From contig CM066305.1 of the NCBI GenBank assembly GCA_033807695.1, positions 4,332,747 through 4,396,746 on the forward strand: a stretch of 64,000 bases of DNA, written 5' to 3'. The stretch is from Daedaleopsis sinensis. Lineage: Eukaryota; Basidiomycota; Agaricomycetes; Polyporales; Polyporaceae. A program made the position numbers and the translations under genes. Positions 47,525-56,500 of the stretch are shown piece after piece; positions within the stretch are counted from its first letter, which is position 1; each line of letters begins with the position of its first letter. The notes beneath the pieces were generated by a model. The model did not search any database. It worked only from the letters and a program-made list of their open reading frames with translations, and was not told the origin of the DNA.

Positions 47525-48274
47525 TTAGGGTTATGAAGAGATTATGGACCTTTGGGTCGGCTCGGGGTCGACTTTGGGTGGGAGACTGAGCCCTAGCGTA
47601 GGGTTTGCCCAACCACAGCCTAGGGTTTATCAACCCTAGAATAGGGTTTATTCACCCCTCCGCAACGCACCCACTCACGTGCCGTACGGTGCACGTGTGC
47701 ATTTGCTACGCAATTTATACTGTGGCGCGCGGCGCAGCACCACAAACTGTGTAGACAGGTGTGCGTGCACGCGCCATGCTCGGAAAAATATGTACTGGCC
47801 CGTCACGACCTCCTCTATGCAGTGATACAGTGCACGAGAGGTGCACTTGCCATCCTCACCCTATAATCTCCAACTCGAGATACCCACCTCCGACATGTAC
47901 TTCATCTGCACCGCACGTCCCATAGAACCGCACGTTCTCGTTCGCCGGACTCGCAAAAAATATGTACTTGTAGCTCTTGAAGAGCTCGATTTTTGAGCAT
48001 AGCGGACGTGAAATACTTTGCTCAATGTCCTTCACAATCTCAAGTACCGGTGCGCCCAGCTCTCATTCTCGACTCAGAAGTAGCTGTCAGTGATTCCAAG
48101 CTGATGCCGCACTGGACGAGCCAAGGTTGCCGTCCCGAAGCTGAATACCTGGGCAGCACAAGTCTAACTGGCCTGAGACGAGCAGTGCATGTGTGTGCTG
48201 TTCGCTAGCATCCCGTCCCCTCGGCGCCCGGCCGGGCGAGGGATGCTAGTCGACAGCACGCACACGCACTGCTC
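47525..48274 (+). repeat. Subtelomeric repeat, copy 3 (full), with hairpin
   Basis: Near-identical to 4551-5300, including the long inverted repeat (48180-48214 against 48240-48274). It opens block 2 and continues into GTTTCAGATAAGG promoter repeats at 48295-48340. Confidence 0.88.
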
Positions 48275-48404
48275 ACCTGCCATGTGGGACTTAGGGTACA
48301 CACTGTTTTAGATTAGGGTGCACACTGTTTCAGATAAGGGGACTAAAGAGTCTAGACGTGACAATGTCTCAGATCGCAGCCTCTATAGCTGAGACTTTGC
48401 CTTC

Positions 48405-49152
48405 ATGTATATAAGCTCAAGAGATGTGGATAGAAACACTAGGAAACCCCTTCCCCCCTCTGTCATCATAGCACCTGTCGGACTCCTTGACCAGCGGATG
48501 GATGAGCAGACACCACGTAGAGGACGCCCTTTATTGAGGCCGGTGCCAGTGCCCGAGCGTACTCTCAGAGGTGAGCGTGATATGTGATGCTACTTAGTGT
48601 TCTCATTAACATTGTAATCCCAGACGAAATGCGAAGCTGGATGACAGAGATCAGGCAGGGTTATAACACCATACAACGCAGGAGGGTCAACGGCGGGACA
48701 GCGCCCAGTCACAACGTCGATTGGTCGGATATGCCAGAACTCGGTAAGTTCTGCATTACTATTGCTACGGACATTACTAACTGGCTACAGAGGATGTCCC
48801 GGACTCGCACTCGCCCTCGGACTCGGAAGGGTCGGCAGACGAAGAGGAGGGTGCAGCGCTCACGGAGAGTGATCGCGTGAGAGCGGAGGCCAGGAGCCCA
48901 ACCGAGGACGCAGCGGTGCGTGTGTGGGGCCCCGCCCCATGGCCGTCAGGGACAGTGGTCGGCGGAGAACACCGCAACGCACTCACGAGCTCCGGTGCGG
49001 AGGACACGTCCACGCCGTCAGAAACGGGACTCGGAATTGAAGCACCGTCGACGACGTCGGAGCGGGAGTCCGACGGGATGAAGAGGCCGTCTGCGACGTC
49101 CTCCAACGTGGTGGAACACGAACATGGTGTGGACGGTAGCAACGGGCCGTGA
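48405..49152 (+). CDS. Satellite gene 2 (start doubtful)
   Basis: Three exons (48405-48570, 48624-48743, 48791-49152) give up to 215 residues, the same exon pattern as satellite gene 1. The helicase motif Ia peptide is kept (PPSVIIAPVGLLDQ), as is the WSDMPEL end of exon 2; the AFYLG peptide is missing. Exon 3 is acidic and Ser/Thr-rich (SDSEGSADEEEG). The only in-frame ATG overlaps the TATATAA box (48407-48413), while paralogues start ~30 bp after it. The normal start codon therefore seems lost, and the gene may be a pseudogene or use another start. A GACGTC pair (49243-49257) follows the stop. Confidence 0.55.
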
Positions 49153-49329
49153 TGTGTGGATGAACGGTTCGAGGCGGTGGGATGAGGGGCTCACGCGGCT
49201 GTGCAGAGAGGACGCTCGCATGCGCAGGTACAAGGGATGAGGGACGTCGCGGACGTCCATGAGACGTGGAGAGTGGTGCGAAGTGCGGGGCGGCGGGTTA
49301 GGGGGGTGTCGCACGCACTGCTCACCTGC

Positions 49330-49453
49330 CATGGGGGACTTAGGGTGCACAGTGTTTCAGATAAGGGTGCACAGTGTTTCAGATATAGGGACTAGATAAC
49401 CATCTTAGACCAGTGCCTCAGATTGTGAGACATCACTCAGGTTGTGTATATAA
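49330..49453 (+). promoter_or_regulatory. Promoter of satellite gene 3
   Basis: Two GGGTGCACAGTGTTTCAGATA repeats (49338-49386), a TGCCTCAGATTGTGAGACAT segment and TATATAA at 49447-49453, 26 bp before the ATG, match the promoter at 5320-5450. Confidence 0.7.
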
Positions 49454-49478
49454 GAAACGTATCTTCAAGTAACAAGTG

Positions 49479-50387
49479 ATGGCTCCCCTTCCCCTCCCTC
49501 TCCCCCCCATCACAACAGCTCCTGTCGGTCTTGTCGAACAGATGATGGAGAACTTAGATCCACCCCCCCCTCCACCCCCAGACAGAAACCTTTCGGCGTT
49601 CTACCTCGGGATCAGGCAAATGGTGTTCTTTGGGGTGAGAAATGGCAGAGGTGCGTATTGGTGTCGCTACTGCATGCTCTACTTACCAAAGTTCATAGAC
49701 GACTTCTGGGGGGAGACTGGGCCTGTCACACAGACTGCCGGCGGCGTCACGGAAACGGACAACGGAAGCGACTGTTCAGACATGCCATCGCTCGGTAAGC
49801 ATTGCTGCGGTACTACTGACATTGATGCAACTAACTACATATCTTTGTATTCTACAGTGTCTGTTTCGGATTCGGAGGAGGAAGGAAACGACGAGCAAAG
49901 GACGGAAGGAGCTGCCGAGAGCACGGAGACACGCGAACGGCCTGAAAGCAGTGTCGTGGACGAGGCCCTTCTGCGCAACTGGGCGAACTTGCATGGAGGG
50001 CGCGAGATCTCGCCGTCGACGACGCCCGAGCACGCAGCGGGGGTTGCGTTCTGCCCTGGCGCCTGGCCACCAGCTGGGACGTCGGAGACGGCTGTCGACG
50101 GAGAGCAGCGCGACATGGACGCTACGGACGGGACTCAGGCGTCCACGATGCCGGCGGGCGGAACCGGCACAAGCGTCCAGCCTTCGGAGGACACTAACCG
50201 GACGTCGTCGACGGCCATGCGGCGCGACGTTCGCGCGCTATCTGTCACCGGCGCCGACAGCCCACAGACGTCCACGACGCCGGACGGGGAGTGCACGATC
50301 TCTACAGCGGCAGACTGTGCGGCCGGCGTGAACGTCGTCGAAGACGTGACTGTCGGCCCGGCCATCGTCCACGGGGGATTGGCATGA
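49479..50387 (+). CDS. Satellite gene 3: acidic protein with helicase-derived peptides
   Basis: Exons 49479-49650, 49699-49794 and 49858-50387 give 265 residues. It closely follows satellite gene 1: Pro/Leu-rich start, TAPVGLVEQ, AFYLGIRQ, SDCSDMPSL at the exon 2-3 join, SDSEEEGNDEQ, then ALLRNWANLHGGREISPSTTPE. It is shorter than gene 1 because a stop at 50385-50387 falls at the start of a 105-bp tandem repeat that is open in another frame. A one-base change may have truncated the protein. No catalytic motif. The start is fixed by the TATA spacing and by gene 1. Confidence 0.75.
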   Translation: MAPLPLPLPPITTAPVGLVEQMMENLDPPPPPPPDRNLSAFYLGIRQMVFFGVRNGRGAYWCRYCMLYLPKFIDDFWGETGPVTQTAGGVTETDNGSDCSDMPSLGKHCCGTTDIDATNYISLYSTVSVSDSEEEGNDEQRTEGAAESTETRERPESSVVDEALLRNWANLHGGREISPSTTPEHAAGVAFCPGAWPPAGTSETAVDGEQRDMDATDGTQASTMPAGGTGTSVQPSEDTNRTSSTAMRRDVRALSVTGADSPQTSTTPDGECTISTAADCAAGVNVVEDVTVGPAIVHGGLA

Positions 50388-50389
50388 GA

Positions 50390-50700
50390 CGTGGCGGCGA
50401 GTGGTGCAGGGGATGAGCGCTGTGGAGGCGGACGTCCACGACGTCCGCTGGGCGGCGGACGCACATGAGCGGGCCGCGGGGGATTGGCATGAGACGTGGC
50501 GGCGAGTGGTGCAGGGGATGAGCGCTGTGGAGGCGGACGTCCACGACGTCCGCTGGGCGGCGGACGCACATGAGCGGGCCGCGGGGGATTGGCATGAGAC
50601 GTGGCGGCGAGTGGTGCAGGGGATGAGCGCTGTGGAGGCGGACGTCCACGACGTCCGCTGGGCAGCGGACGCACATGAGCGGGCCGGCGGGGGCGGACAG
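50390..50700 (+). repeat. 105-bp tandem repeat, three units, in-frame 35-residue code
   Basis: GTGGTGCAGGGGATGAGCGC recurs at 50401, 50506 and 50611 with near-perfect 105-bp periodicity. One frame is open through all units (GMSAVEADVHDVRWAADAHERA). Each unit contains one GACGTC-CAC-GACGTC site (50431, 50536, 50641) read as DVHDV. It may be the former C-terminus of satellite gene 3. Confidence 0.85.
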
Positions 50701-50843
50701 CAGCGGTAGCAACCGGAATGTAGATCTGCTCGATTTATTAGTCAGTGATGTCAGCGGAATGAGAAAAAGAAAGCGACTCACTTGTATATAAGGAGGCGGA
50801 CGAGGGTGTCACCTCTGACAACTTTACCCCCACCGCACTCATC

Positions 50844-51833
50844 ATGCTGCTCGAAGTCCAGCCCGGATGCTCCCTGCCGAACGGCACCGTCCACCAGTCA
50901 CTGGAGCGTTCGGAAACGTTCTTGGACTCCAGCGAGGAGGAGGCAATGCGACTTTTCAGCATGTACCGGTCGTCGATACACGAGAACACCTGGACGACCG
51001 TGGAGGCATCGGAGCGCGACGCGAAATCCGAGGACCTTGGCGCGGCCTTGGAAGCCGCCGTACTCGAGAATCCTGACGACGTGGAGGTCGTGCACCGGTT
51101 CATCTTGTACATCGCTACGCGCGGCGTCAACGGCGGGACGACGGCGGCGGGGTCCGTGCGGGAGGAGAATGCAGGGACATCGGAGGTCGACACGACGTTG
51201 GAGAGCGAGTCGGAAGGAGAGGAGGGGTCCACGACGTTGGAGAGCGAGTCGGAAGGAGAGGAGGGGTCCACGACGTCGGAAAGCGAGTCGGCCGGCGACG
51301 GGACGTCCTCGACGTCAAGGTTTGGCGCGGAAGCCGTCGCGGCGGGCGAGCACAGTTCGGCGGTGCTGATGGAGGGGCAGGCGACCCCCTGGACGTCATC
51401 GTGCGACTCGGAAACCGATGCGGCGGCCGCGAGGAAGTCAAATGTGCGGGCGACGTCTTGGACGTCCGGATGCGACGCTGCGGGTGGGGACAAATCGGTG
51501 GGGCAGGCGGAGGGGCAGGCGACGTCCTCGACGTCCGTTGTAGCCTCGAAAGGTCGGGTGGAGGACTCACCGGTTGAGGTCGACGCGGAACATAAGGCGG
51601 ACGCGGATAACAAGGCGTGGGGTTGGTCCCGGGGTGGTTTCGCGGAGATGCTTGGCCACCTGTTACGCTCGACCGCATCTCCTGCCGTCTGCATGAAGGA
51701 GGAGGAGGAGAACGTCGCGCGGAAGGCCCACGAGTTCGAAACGGTCTTGAAGGGTTGGTCGGAGGAGGGACGTCAGGAGAAGGCTGATGGGGCGGGGCCG
51801 GAATGCGAGCGGTCGGAGGAGGAACGGATGTGA
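50844..51833 (+). CDS. Satellite gene 4: single-exon acidic protein
   Basis: A 329-residue frame with its own TATATAA box at 50785-50791, 53 bp before the ATG. It lacks the helicase-like N-terminal peptides but shares the most ordered stretch of satellite gene 1 (DLGAALEAAVLEN, DDVEVVHRFILYIATRG). It continues with tandem acidic units (ESESEGEEGSTT) and TSSTS/TSWTS sequences encoded by GACGTC pairs at 51302, 51452 and 51521. The C-terminus has a GGFAEMLGHLLR helix similar to the tail of gene 1. Probably disordered apart from these helices. Function unknown; expressed status inferred from the promoter only. Confidence 0.65.
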   Translation: MLLEVQPGCSLPNGTVHQSLERSETFLDSSEEEAMRLFSMYRSSIHENTWTTVEASERDAKSEDLGAALEAAVLENPDDVEVVHRFILYIATRGVNGGTTAAGSVREENAGTSEVDTTLESESEGEEGSTTLESESEGEEGSTTSESESAGDGTSSTSRFGAEAVAAGEHSSAVLMEGQATPWTSSCDSETDAAAARKSNVRATSWTSGCDAAGGDKSVGQAEGQATSSTSVVASKGRVEDSPVEVDAEHKADADNKAWGWSRGGFAEMLGHLLRSTASPAVCMKEEEENVARKAHEFETVLKGWSEEGRQEKADGAGPECERSEEERM

Positions 51834-52859
51834 GTTGTATTGAACGGAGTCTGACATTGAAATTGTTAGCTTTGCAAATGAATCAAGAGCTGTGCGACTC
51901 ACTTAGTGCTCGGTTTGATAGGAGATGGACGGTGTTCAGAACTGAGTGGTGTGCCGATGGCTGGGTTGCCGGTGGTGAGCTGCGCACAGGGAACGAAAGG
52001 GCTCAGTCAGACGGGCGTCGCGGACGTCGCGGACGCCGTCCGGTCGGGGAAGATGATAGTTGATCGAGATCGGGGCTTAGGTACCAGGTTGTAGGGGTGC
52101 CAGAAACCGCGCCGGGCGAGTAGCTTGCTACGAGATAGAGCTGGGAAAGCTGAACGACGGGAGATGGGCGCCGCGGACGTCCAGCTGCCGCGATGTAAAC
52201 GTAAGAGGGGGGCGTTGGATGGGAGTACTTGAGGATAGGTATGCCCAGACGGCGTAAATGATGTCTCACTTACGTCGCGGTAAGTATCCAGTCCGAGCTA
52301 GGGGGACCCGGATTGTCTTCAGCGAATCGAAAGTTGCAGGCGGCGTAGAAGTTATCGGGTCGATACAAGATGTCGTGCGAGGAGCAAGAGAGAGTGAAGT
52401 GGAGGAGGGCGAAGCTCGAGAGCGTCGCGAGCCGAAATTGGGCAAACGCACGTGACTTGGTGAATCGCGATCACATGGTCCGCGCCTAGCCACGTTCGAC
52501 GCGTGGACTCTACTCTTCCTCCTGCTTCTCCTCCTCCCCCTCGATCTTTCTCGATATCAAGAAGAGTATGCTCATTACGACCAAAGGTATATCTCATGGA
52601 CTGCGTGAAGATGGCGTGATAATCGGTTCTTTAGCTCGACCAATAAGCGCGATCGCTCCGGATCGTTACAGGTAACACAAACTCGCCCCTGTTGGGCTCC
52701 AATGTACACTAAGATTGTGTAGATTTAGATCGAGGACCCTTTTCGCCGCACGAAGGAATGCGTACAAGTCGCTCCGGCCGTCTGGGGCTCAATCGCGTTG
52801 GACTGAGTACGTCGCGCTTCCGGCGATCAAATATTCACTGCTAACTTCGTGATCCAGGC
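51834..52859. other. Intergenic, no gene supported
   Basis: Equivalent to 8111-8800 of block 1. A GACGTC-GCG-GACGCC near-pair stands near 52018. Short frames do not join across splice sites. Exon-like pieces near 52740-52850 may belong to the following cysteine-gene relic. Confidence 0.4.
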
Positions 52860-53180
52860 ACCGAGGACTCCTACACACGCCCGGATCAACTCAACACCGG
52901 GAATATGTAAGCTTGGGTACATGGTGCGTACCTGGGCCAATTTAGTCGCGTCCGCTTTACCCGAGCATGATTACTGAACGTCGCGCTAGGAATGGCGTCA
53001 CAGCCGCCCCGACGTTGCATCCGTCCCTCAGAACGCGCTGTGTAATGCATGTGGCGCTGGCTCGTACGCCCGACGATCAGGAATGCTACCGTGAGTGTGG
53101 TAGGGTCTATCATTGGTTGGGGCTAATGCATTCTCCGTGTTCCAGACAGCCTCGCCCCGCCCCAACGTTCCCGTTATGAG
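52860..53180 (+). pseudogene. GATA-type zinc-finger relic upstream of helicase 2
   Basis: One frame around 52975-53030 reads NGVTAAPTLHPSL, like the stretch after the first Cys pair of a GATA finger. One base out of phase from it, 53029-53090 reads NALCNACGAGSYARR, the hallmark second half. The first Cys pair is not present as cysteines. The segment after CNACG ends at a good donor (GTGAGT, 53091), and the acceptor at 53145 leads to a short Pro-rich end. The one-base phase break and lost cysteines suggest a decayed gene. Its place matches the small cysteine gene at 8801 in block 1. Confidence 0.45.
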
Positions 53181-53484
53181 ACAGCCCCCAGTACCCACCT
53201 CAGTCCGTCAAGGGGCGTCTGGGACGTCGGGATCCGTAGTCAGACGTCACGCCGGGTCCATAGCCTTTTCGGGACGTGCCGCGCGCGACGCAGCGGCACC
53301 TTTATTCAACCAGAGTGAGTCCTTGACTTATCCACATTCCGCTCTGACGTTCCATGCTAAATAGGCTGTTCTGTGGCGCAGATACCCCCTGAAGCGTATA
53401 TTGATCAGAAACACACACACCAGCATGATCGTATACAACGCGCTGGGGGGAGAGCACAGCCCAATCGCCCTCTGCTCAGATGCG

Positions 53485-53491
53485 TATATAA
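53485..53491 (+). promoter_or_regulatory. TATA box of helicase gene 2
   Basis: TATATAA lies 66 bp before the ATG, followed by a CT-rich leader. Confidence 0.65.
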
Positions 53492-53556
53492 GGTGCGCGC
53501 GACACGCGCGACCCCTCCCTTTCCCCCCAGTTTGCACGCTACGCACACTTTCCACC

Positions 53557-56500
53557 ATGGCTCCCGTCCCTCTCGTCGCTGTCATGCTCGACTTCGCGAT
53601 GTCGAGCCCGGATCCGATCAACAACCCTGCGCCCTGGTTCTACGACGAATGGATCGACATCACCGGCCGCGACCATCCTCCCTGGGCCGATGTTTCGACC
53701 CCGCAGTCCGCCGGTATGACCCCGGATAACCACGACGCTGTGAAGGCCTACGTCAGGAGGTACGTCGCGATCACAGATGCCCGCGACCGCTTGGAGTTCT
53801 CGCTCTCTGGGAGCCCTGAAGGCCGTACCCCGTACGATGAATCGGGTCGTCAGGCCCTCGCCGACTGGTTCACTGGACAATGGCGCCTTTGGGACGTGAA
53901 CACCATTTTCGACGAGTGTATGGTCAGAGCGAAGCGCGACGTTTATTTCCTCGCAGCAAACAGCCCGACCGGGAACACGGTGCGTGTTCTACATTCTCTT
54001 CGACATGTCCACTTACCCCGCTTTTAGATTGGTGGTATGGACAATAGTCTGGTCGCGCTCGCATATCCGGAGATGGCCATCCGACTCTTCGGCAACGATA
54101 GCATGCTCGAAGATACACTTCCGCTGCCGGAAGTCCTCCGCTTCCTCCGTCGCATCACGGCGCTCTCTTTCAACCGCTACCGCAAAGTTCTGCGTGGACG
54201 CATCGCGTCCGTCTCTGCGCTTCAAACCAAGGTGGACCAGTCCTACGCTGGTAAGTTCGGTCGTATGTGTCTTATTCATACTCTAATCTCCATTGTAGCA
54301 CTACAGAATGGCGACTTCACCCCCGTCCTCATTCGGGCATACCTCCGGGACACTCAGAGCCTCCTCTTGAAGCTCTCGCTTTTCAAGGACAAGTCGCGCA
54401 AGGTTCGATGCGCCGAGTACAAGGAGCAGCTGGAGGAGATGCACGCTACGGTGCTAAAACGCGGCCCCGCGATCATCAACAGCAGTACGTACCCGCACCT
54501 CGTACACTCGTTTGATTGCGCACTGACCGCCCGGTAGAACTTTCACCGTTGTTGCGAGACGCCCTTGCGCAGCTTCCGACAGCCGAGGACGTCGATTCTG
54601 TCCTTCAAGCCATCGACGACTCCATCGCTGCGACCGACGAAGAACAGCACGAAGCCGTGCTTCCGAACCCGGTCGACTCGGAACAGATGAGCTGGGCTGA
54701 GGGCACCGAGAAATTCTCGGAGCTGGAAACCGACGTCGTCAACAGGCTCCTCGGACTTGCGGCGGACGGGGTTATCCCGGGGTTCAATCTTAAAGTCGAC
54801 CCGTACGGCCTCACCACGCCTTGGACTCCCGAAGGTCGCGCCGTCCTCGACAGCGATCAGGCACGCGAACTGGTCCTACACTGGCATCAGAAGGTTGGCC
54901 TGCTCCGTATGCTCGAGAACTTGATGCACGCTATGCCGCTCTTGCTCATGGACGAGGTTGGCGTGGGCAAGACTGCGCAGGGAATCGCTCTCATTGCGAT
55001 GTACGCCATGTACCTCGCATACCGCAAGTCCGATCCCGAGAACCGACGTTTCCCCGGGATGTTCAGTGCGTGTTTTCCTCTCGTCTTCATTTCCCGCTAA
55101 TCTGAACGTTCTTCAGCCGACGCACAGTTCCCCGGCGGCCCGGGTGGCAACTTACCGGACCGTCCGCACATCATCGTCGCTCCCGTTGGCCTCATTCAAC
55201 AGTGGCTGGCCGAGATACAACGCTTCATCAAGCCCAAGTGGTTCAGCGTGGTTCCGTATCTTGGAGCGTTCAAGTCATCCACTCGCGCGGAGCACTGGAG
55301 GATATGGGACACACTGATCGACTCGCCGATGCACCAGCGCATCTTGCTCGTCAGCACTGCGGTAAGTTCTCTACCAGCCTTATCCCGTTCCCGTGGTACA
55401 CGATCTCACCTTTGCGCAGGCAATAAGATCCGACGCTGAGCAATACTTCCGCAGTCCGACTTCGAATGAGAGCCGTACCGAACGTCTGGAGCCCTCGCGG
55501 CGCGTCGAGTCTGCTGACGACAAGTCGACGTTGTTCGCCACCGGGCGCAACTACGGCATTTTCATCTTAGACGAGGCGCATACCATCCGAACTCTCAATC
55601 TGACCAACCTCGCGTGCACCGAGCTGCGACACCGATCCGCGATGACGGTCGCGATGACCGCGACACCCATTATGACATCTCCGCAGGTACGTCTGCGTCC
55701 CGGGTCGACCGCGGCGTTCTGTATGCTCACGCTGTGTGTCCAGGACCTCTGCAACATCGGAAGGTTCCTCGGGCTCCGCACGTTCATCAAAGACGCTGCA
55801 ACCATGGAGGGCTTTCGGAAGGCCTTGGAGCGGGAAGTTCGTCGCGAACGCCAGCTGCGTAAGGAGGGGGAGGGCGAAATCAAACTTGCTCGCGCCCTCG
55901 TCAAGGGACACAAGACTCAAGCCGAAGAACGGAAGGACTACAAGGCCATCCTGACCATGTGGATCGACGCGATTCGAGCAGGATACAAAGATATATTCGT
56001 CCGCCGGACGATCAACTCTGTCGACTACCTCGGGCGTCCCATTTCCGGGCTGGAGAGGTATCGTGAGTACCCGCTGCTCCTCGAGCTCACGCTGGAAGAA
56101 CATCGTGTGCAAAACGACCTAGCGGATGAGATCGCTAACGAGGGTGTCACGACGAAAAACCTTCAGGTGAGTTTCAAGTCGTTGATAGTACTTTCAGTTG
56201 CTCGAGGTTGTGATGGGCGTTGGGGACGTCTCGTGTTTCGCTCATCGTAGCAAGAGACGTCCTCGACAGCTGGAACGTCGAGGACGTCCGGCAAGTGGCC
56301 AGTGTTGGTATACTCAGGTGCTCGCACAGGCGACGGGAACTGCAGATGCGATGCTCTGGCACTGAGCTGCGCAGCGGAAGTCCACACACAGCGACGTCGC
56401 GGATGTCCGCGGAGCGTCGATACGCTACGACGCCTGCGTTTCGCGCAGCACACGGACGTCCGAGACGTCCGCACTGTGCACAGTATTACTATCTGCGACG

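Noticed and set aside
7238..51535. Two overlapping AatII sites as a cloning or vector artefact
   Set aside because: Sites are spread over 50 kb in diverged contexts and inside conserved genes; no vector sequence is seen.
50738..51694. 318-codon minus-strand frame
   Set aside because: Antisense to satellite gene 4, which has its own TATA box and the conserved HRFILYIATRG segment.
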